Positions 58,681-64,000 of a stretch of DNA of 64,000 nucleotides are shown one piece after another. The stretch spans positions 57,151,119 through 57,215,118 of the forward strand of contig CM043952.1 of NCBI GenBank assembly GCA_014529385.2, in the 5' to 3' direction. The position numbers were made by a program, and so were the translations under genes. Below the pieces are notes generated by a model that worked only from the letters and a program-made list of their open reading frames with translations, did no database searches and was not told the DNA's origin. The stretch comes from Adiantum capillus-veneris (taxonomy: Eukaryota; Streptophyta; Polypodiopsida; Polypodiales; Pteridaceae). The number at the start of each line of letters is the position of its first letter. The first letter of the stretch is position 1.

Positions 58681-60260
58681 ATTTGATTTCTCTTTTCTTG
58701 CTTAAGAAGAGAGGTCCTTAAGTAGCCTATAAATGGTTGTTTTTGTTAATTATATTAGGGTAAGTGGGATTGTGATCTATTATCGGTTTTGTTTAGCCCA
58801 CTATGTGAGATATGGTGCACACCTCGGGAGCTTTGGACTTAATAATGGGGTCTTTTTAGACTTGCCTACGGCTTTACCATGATTGAGCCATAAGAAGTCT
58901 GAAAGGAGCTAGCCCTCGGAAATTCTACAATATTAAACCCACTCCCCTAATCTCTATAATTAACCACTTTGAGCCGTGGGTGTAGATACTTAAGTGCCAA
59001 TTTTCAAAGGCTAAGAGGAGTAGTGCAACTAAAGTTTTGCATTGCCAAAGCATACACTAAGTAAGTACACAAATTTTGTTAACATCGTTGACAATAAACA
59101 AGAGAGTAGAATGAACATTGATAGCTTTGATTTTGGACATGAAGGTGCTAATGATTATTCCCCCATGTTTATCAATTATCTTGTTACTAGGTTGCAACAA
59201 GCTATGGGCAACCCTGCTTTGCAAGACGAAGTTACTCAACAACATCCCGCTTATGTGATTTCTCTTCCTCTCCAAGAGGAGAGAGAGCTTAGGAGGCCTC
59301 TTGAAGAGGCCTCCAAAAGAAGACTCTCTTCCATACGCGAAGAGGAATCCAAAGAGCAAGAAAGCAATGAAACTTTAAGTTTCTCTGAAGATGGGGCTCC
59401 ATGTAAACAACAGTCTAGACAACTCCTCCCAAGAGAAAAAGATCAATATACAGTCCTTCTCCTCGTCACTCTGACAGGGAAGAGAGGAAACAAAGGAAGA
59501 AAAGGGCAAGAAAGAGGTCACCCTCTTCTCTTTCTTCTTCACCTTCCTCCTCTTCCAATAAAAGGTATGGCTATTCTCCTAGAGAATACAAGGGAGAGGA
59601 CATCACAAATCATACCTTGCATGGCAAAGGTCACAAAAGATCAAGAGGTTCAAAGAGGGAGGAAAGAGTATCTCTTTTCTCACCTATGATGGCACCTTTG
59701 GTGCCACCGACAAAGTATTGGCCTTCAACCAACAATTTGATGCGGCCTTTGGAGACAAGGGCTTTACAGAGTCCTTCAAGCTACACCATGCAGCTATGCA
59801 CTTCCAGAAATCGGCTTGTCAATGGTGGGCTAGCCTTCGTGGCAACACAAAAGCCCCAAAGACCTCGGGGGGTTCACTATGTTTAAAACTACCATATCAC
59901 GTGCGTTCAAGACATGTTTGTAAACCCCCTTATCTGTGAATTTTGTTAAGAATATAATGTACCCATTTCTTTTAAAATCTGTAAGTTTTTTTCAAATTTG
60001 GAAAAATAATGTCCTTCTGTATATATATTTATGTAAGTTTCAAGAACTTTAAATACACTTTTGTTGCACTCACGTGATATGTTACATTTTTATTAGGTGA
60101 CCTTCCCAGGCCAAAGACATGGAAAAATCCACGAGTTTCCATCATGAAGCAATTCCTTGCAAGCGATACAAAGGACAAAGTGCTCACCGAATGGTGCAGT
60201 ATGAAGCTTCTGTCTCATGAGTCTATCCACAAATACCTAGACAAGTTTTGGGCTTGCGTG
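58681..60260 (+). pseudogene. LTR3-family leader and gag, interrupted by a MITE
   Basis: Leader to about 59040, then Gag: QESRMNIDSFDFGHEGANDY, YLVTRLQQAMGNPALQDEVT, an acidic/basic linker (RRPLEEASKRRLSSIREEES), a Lys/Ser-rich tract, then the gag core in other frames: YDGTFGATDKVLAFNQQFDA, FKLHHAAMHFQKSACQWWAS. The MITE at 59864-60110 splits it, and 60111 onward resumes with TWKNPRVSIMKQFLASDTKD, HESIHKYLDKFW. Similarity ends near 60250. No pol follows, so the element is truncated. Confidence 0.75.
59864..60110. mobile_element. MITE, copy 2, with 8-bp target duplication
   Basis: Ends CTCGGGGGGTTCAC and, inverted, CCTGGGAAGGTCAC; flanked by CCAAAGAC at 59856-59863 and 60111-60118. 247 bp. 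Shares GGGGTTCACTAT, ACCCCCTTATCTGTGAAT-like and ATATATTTATGTAA words with 23687-23945. Confidence 0.85.
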
Positions 60261-61440
60261 CTTGGATTCGATCTTGTGCTAGGTTGTTGGCGGGACGAGA
60301 GAGAGGGGGGGGGCTGTAGCAAGTTGGTTTCCCTTGATGTGGGCCTTTGAAGTAAATGCTTGAAGGTTCTCACATGCACCAAATAGGCAACCCAAATGAG
60401 GGCGAGGGACGAGGAGCTCAAAGATTACAAGGGCCTGCCTACTTGGCCTCGATCTCCTGCTAGGTTGTTGGCACGACAATCGGGTTTTCTTTGTAGACTA
60501 TGCTTCGAGTGTAGCATGATTGGCAATCCCATGGCTCTGATTTCTCCATTGGGACAACCTCATGTCCTTGTTCTTTTGCTGGTGGCTATGTGTATTGCTA
60601 GGTGAAAGGTTTGATGAAGGCCTCAGTGTGATTCCATGTTGTTGATTGCGTTCTGTATCGTATTATTCACTGTGTTTTGGTATTTTTTCTCAAGCATGTT
60701 TAAAGATTTCTTTTGTTGGTGGTCAGGTGCATTGCATGGTGAAAGGTTTGCTAAAGGCTTCGATGTGATTCCATGCTGTTGACTGCATTCTGAATCGTGT
60801 TGTTCACTGTGTTCTGATATATGTTTATAGATTTCTAGATGGCAAGAATGTGTTTGTTTGTTAGCGATTGGGTGCATTTATTTGTACAAATGCATGAAAA
60901 TGTTTGGAATGGTTTCTTGTTGCTGATGGTTGTGTCATTAGATTTTACTATCTCGCGTTATCACTTGCCTATGTTGCTTGTGGCCATTGACAGTTGAGTG
61001 GGAAAGGGATCTAAAGGCGGGCCAGTCGAGATATGCAGCAATTGTGGATTGAAGGCCTTCTAATCAATTGTTTTCTTTTGGCTAAAAGCATGCAATGGTG
61101 GTACAAAAAAAGGACCTTTTTTGTTTGTACCTAGTTGGTACTTCTACAAAAGCAAGAGGTTGTTTTGGAGGAAACCGTTTTCGGTTTCTAAAATTAAATG
61201 GTGTAGGAGGAAAGCTAGTAAAAATCAAAAATCTAGTGACCACTCTGTTTGAAGAGACATTGTGGGTGGGACCAATGATGGATTGGAGTTACAGCACGTT
61301 TGAACTTGTGTGACGTGGCATGTGTGTCCTGCATAGTACCAGTGTCTTTTCGTAGTGGTTCTCGACTACGCAATGCTATCACAAAGCTCTCAAGAATCAC
61401 CTTCAGGATTCCCCTGTGCAGCTAGCGTGGTCTCCTGCTG
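60261..61440. repeat. Unassigned sequence with local duplications
   Basis: No gene. GCTAGGTTGTTGGC occurs at about 60279 and 60470 in similar contexts. GGTGAAAGGTTTG starts two units at 60601 and 60738, a 137-bp tandem duplication ending near 60840. Confidence 0.55.
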
Positions 61441-61452
61441 TGCACCTGCGCC

Positions 61453-61687
61453 ACAATGAGGACGCCCGCGAGGAAGTCTGCTGCTGCCAAGGGTTCACCC
61501 GATAAAGGCAAGAAGCCCAAGACAATGGATGCAACCTCCCCCCTCAAAGGCACAAAGTCTCCCTGAAGCATCAACACACCGAACACAAGGCTAGCAAGGG
61601 GAGCCGGAGCATTTCTGTGGAGAAATTAGAAAATTCTGCAGCACCTTTTATTGAGGACAAGAATCGATCTTCAACTAAAACAAGAGG
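61453..61687 (+). pseudogene. Candidate host exon, Lys/Ser/Pro-rich N-terminus
   Basis: Begins MRTPARKSAAAKGSPDKGKK, then reaches a stop (GTKSP-stop); with a one-base shift it continues HQHTEHKASKGSRSISVEKL to KTRG before a donor-like GTTGGT. The basic, low-complexity N-terminus resembles a nuclear protein start, but no family is recognised and a frameshift is needed. Confidence 0.3.
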
Positions 61688-61790
61688 TTGGTGTTTCTAC
61701 GCTGTCATGTCCTGTTTATAGGATTTGATTTTGTTTCATGAGAGGTAGCTATGTCAAAGGTTGTAAGGTCATTGCATGCAAGTTTATGTA

Positions 61791-62080
61791 TTGTTTCTTG
61801 CTCAAGAGCCTTGCATTATGCATACATGAAAGCATATGTGCCTTGAACCGAACATAATTTCAGGAGAAATTTCAACAATTGCACGAGTGTATTGTTTCAT
61901 CTATGCATTGCATGTAAGTCAAAGTTTTGTTTCTTGCTCAGGAGCTTTGCATTTCTATCCTTTTTTCACATTGCATGCATTCATGATTCAAGCATATGTG
62001 CCTTCAGCCGAAAGAATCTCATGAGATTTTTCAACAATTGTGAATGTATTGTTTCATGTATGCATCTATGCAGAAAGGTC
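61791..62080. repeat. 136-bp tandem duplication
   Basis: TTGTTTCTTGCTCAAGAGC (61791) and TTGTTTCTTGCTCAGGAGC (61927) start two similar units, both running on through GCATATGTGCCTT and TTTCAACAATTG. Non-coding. Confidence 0.75.
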
Positions 62081-62170
62081 TTCTTGTATACCTATAATCA
62101 TACCCTGTAGGACAAGAGGGTTTACTAAGAAAATGAGGAAGTTTAGAGTTCAAAATATGGTATTGTACAC

Positions 62171-62206
62171 TACCAAATTTGGTACTTTACAATACCAAAT
62201 TTGGTA
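62171..62206. repeat. Two 14-bp palindromes
   Basis: TACCAAATTTGGTA at 62171-62184 and 62193-62206, with half-copies either side (GGTATTGTACA, GTACTGTACAATGA). Could fold as a small cruciform or bind a dimeric protein. Confidence 0.8.
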
Positions 62207-62408
62207 CTGTACAATGATAACTTTGTATAGCCTCAAATTTCGTCAGTACCAAATTGTGCATTGGCAAGGTAATCTGTGTGACCAAAGGGCTGTTTAGGGT
62301 GTAGGGTTTAGTTTGACATTGCTGAAATGTTGCCAATAGAAGGTCATTTAGGAAGCATGCTTAGGTATTTTGGATTGGTAGACGGAGGGCATGTCTAACA
62401 TTTGAGCT

Positions 62409-62810
62409 TTGTGTTTCCACATTGCAAGAAAAAACAAAATGGAAGAATTCCCTATTTTGACCAAGTTCTGTTATACAGCTGAGGAGCTTTACAAAGAGTA
62501 TGGTCTCAGCATGGAGGGGGTGCTTGCAAAGGATCTTAGGGATGAAGACCTCCCTCATGACGAGTGGATGACGGTGTTCAAGCAAAGCTACCAGAAGAAT
62601 GCAAAGATCTTCTTGAATCACGTGCACCCAAGACTCCTTGAAGATTGTAGGTTCCTCTTCTACAGGGTATATCAAGCCCTTCCATCTTGTGGGGAAATCA
62701 CTGCAAAGTTTGCACGTTGCTATGCTTTTGAGAGATGCCATGTGGCAACAAAGGACTCTGCACACCATAAAGTCGCATGGGTGAGGTTTGGAGAGGTAGT
62801 ACTGAACATG
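62409..62810 (+). pseudogene. Coding-like exon interrupted by a retroelement, unknown protein
   Basis: Open frame MEEFPILTKFCYTAEELYKE, MEGVLAKDLRDEDLPHDEWM, KQSYQKNAKIFLNHVHPRLL, VYQALPSCGEITAKFARCYA, AHHKVAWVRFGEVVLNMC, ending exactly where the LTR begins at 62811. It has balanced composition and reads like a real protein, about 125 residues, with no domain I recognise. AAAACAAAATGG at 62432 gives a fair start context. Could be a host gene or an unknown element gene. Confidence 0.45.
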
Positions 62811-62975
62811 TGTGCCAGCCGCCCGGGAGGGTTGTGTTGGGCTATAGGCGTCTGTGCCTTGCCCAGCTGCCCAGAATCTGGGCGCCCACTGACTTGTATC
62901 CTTATACATAGCATAAGTGTATAGGGGGCTGCTCACTCTTTAGAGTCTCCCCACCCATATCTGTGTTGTGTGTCT

Positions 62976-63019
<44 letters not shown>

Positions 63020-63048
63020 TCGTCTGTGGTGCTCCCCGATCCCCTTCA
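62811..63048 (+). mobile_element. 5' LTR of a short-LTR retroelement (E6)
   Basis: TGTGCCAGCC...CCCCTTCA, 238 bp, followed by the primer site. It contains a (CT)n tract (about 62976-63013). Short LTR with a Met primer site suggests Ty1/copia, but no coding evidence is in the window. Confidence 0.7.
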
Positions 63049-63050
63049 AT

Positions 63051-63062
63051 TGGTATCAGAGC
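63051..63062 (+). other. Primer binding site of E6
   Basis: TGGTATCAGAGC two bases after the LTR end; initiator tRNA-Met type. Confidence 0.95.
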
Positions 63063-64000
63063 TATGGTGACCGCGGAGAGCACGACGGCTTTGAGAGCTT
63101 CGAGGCGATAGCTCGCTCTCTCTTGACGGTAGAGAGATTAAGAAAGCAGAAGACTTGCTGTGAGAATGCAATGGGAGCTTGTGAGCTCAGTTGAGAGTGA
63201 TGTATGCTCTTGTGGAAGCTCAGAAAGGAGTGTGGAAGATTGTGTGTAAGTGAAGGTGCTCCCCTAAAACTGTGTGCGCAGCAGCACAGTTTTCAGATTC
63301 GTTTTTCTCCTTGTAGAATGCAGATCTGAGAATTCTGTCCATTAAACCCATCCGTTTCGACATGGTCTACAACTTTGCAGAAGAAACTTTTTGCAAATTC
63401 CTCACCGTTTTGCTAATATTCAGCTCAGACTGACTGTATACAGAAATTCCAGATTTTCTGTTGTCGCATTGTGTGCGAGTTTGATGCACTTTTGGAAGCA
63501 CGAGAGATGCTTGAAGTTGAGTGCATAAATTCTGAGCTGAAGATGCAATTGCAGCTTGTGTTAAGCTTGTGGTTTGAGGGTTTTTTGGTAGACTTGGGCA
63601 ACGAAGTACGGAGGCGTTTACACACCACCGAAGCGGTCTCTTGAGAGACGCAGGTTTTTGGAGCACACAGGTGGAGCTTCTTTCACTGGTTTTCATAGGA
63701 TACTTTGGCAGTGATTTTGTGCTTGGATTCATGGTCTTTACGGATGGTTTGCATATGGTTATGGCACATGGTTGATGCCCATTATATATGCATTTTGGCG
63801 AGCACTTTCAAGTGCCGGTAAGCTCTCTTGAGAGCATTGTTTTCGCATTGATCAAGTTTTCGGATTGCAAATCTTTTGGCGTTTGCTTATGTGCAGTCAC
63901 TCCGTTGATGTACTTTGAGTGCGGATTGCCATTGTATGTGAAAATGTGGAGCCATTTTAGCATTTCTACTCATTGGCATTGAGTAGTGTTATGGTTTATG
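63063..64000 (+). other. Interior start of E6, no ORF identified
   Basis: ATGGTGACCGCGGAGAGCAC directly after the primer site could open a gag (MVTAESTTALRASRR then stop), but it does not continue. The rest to the window edge has no frame with retroelement motifs; the 121-aa minus frame at 63367-63732 is not supported. Confidence 0.45.

Noticed and set aside
63367-63732. 121-aa minus-strand frame in the E6 interior
   Set aside because: Opposite to the element's orientation, no retroelement motif.

Overview
This is a repeat-dominated nuclear window from a plant, most likely a large-genome land plant. The evidence is Ty3/gypsy elements of the Tat/Athila and chromovirus types, tRNA primer sites of the plant kind, and DUF659/BED-type hAT transposases. 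I cannot place the lineage; a non-seed plant is only a guess. I see no complete, intact host gene. Almost everything is transposable-element sequence, mostly decayed and nested several layers deep.

Layout. 1-2954 holds the 5' end of a minus-strand LTR element (E1: LTR, primer site, leader with a repeated perfect palindrome, ORF). It sits inside the gag of a plus-strand Tat-type gypsy element (E2, 2955 to about 10.6 kb). 10.6-13.77 kb is degenerate and unresolved. From 13.77 to about 55.2 kb lies a nest whose outermost recognisable layer is a hAT-like DNA transposon, called K1 here. K1 encodes a transposase on the minus strand and, convergent to it on the plus strand, a protein-kinase-like gene and a RING-finger gene. 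K1 is split by an LTR element (LTR1 family), a Tat element (E3, LTR2 family) with a tandem rearrangement, a MITE, a solo LTR (LTR3) and a second related transposon, K2 (25519-51807).

K2 has the same three genes in the same convergent order. It is itself split by a non-autonomous gag-protease LTR element (26336-37002, carrying a solo LTR3) and by a chromovirus (39015-46780). The chromovirus contains a piece of the LTR3 family leader and gag. Removing these two insertions leaves about 7.9 kb for K2.

55.2-57.06 kb and 60.2-62.8 kb are the only places with possible host exons. Between them is a 5' LTR, primer site and gag of an LTR3-family element (57059 to about 60.25 kb) with a second copy of the MITE. 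A short 5' LTR with a Met-tRNA primer site (62811-63062) opens a further element that runs off the right edge.

The most interesting candidate system is the K family. Its kinase-like and RING genes are found in two diverged copies, with frame-preserving and largely third-position differences. This suggests they are inherited transposon components and not one-off captures.
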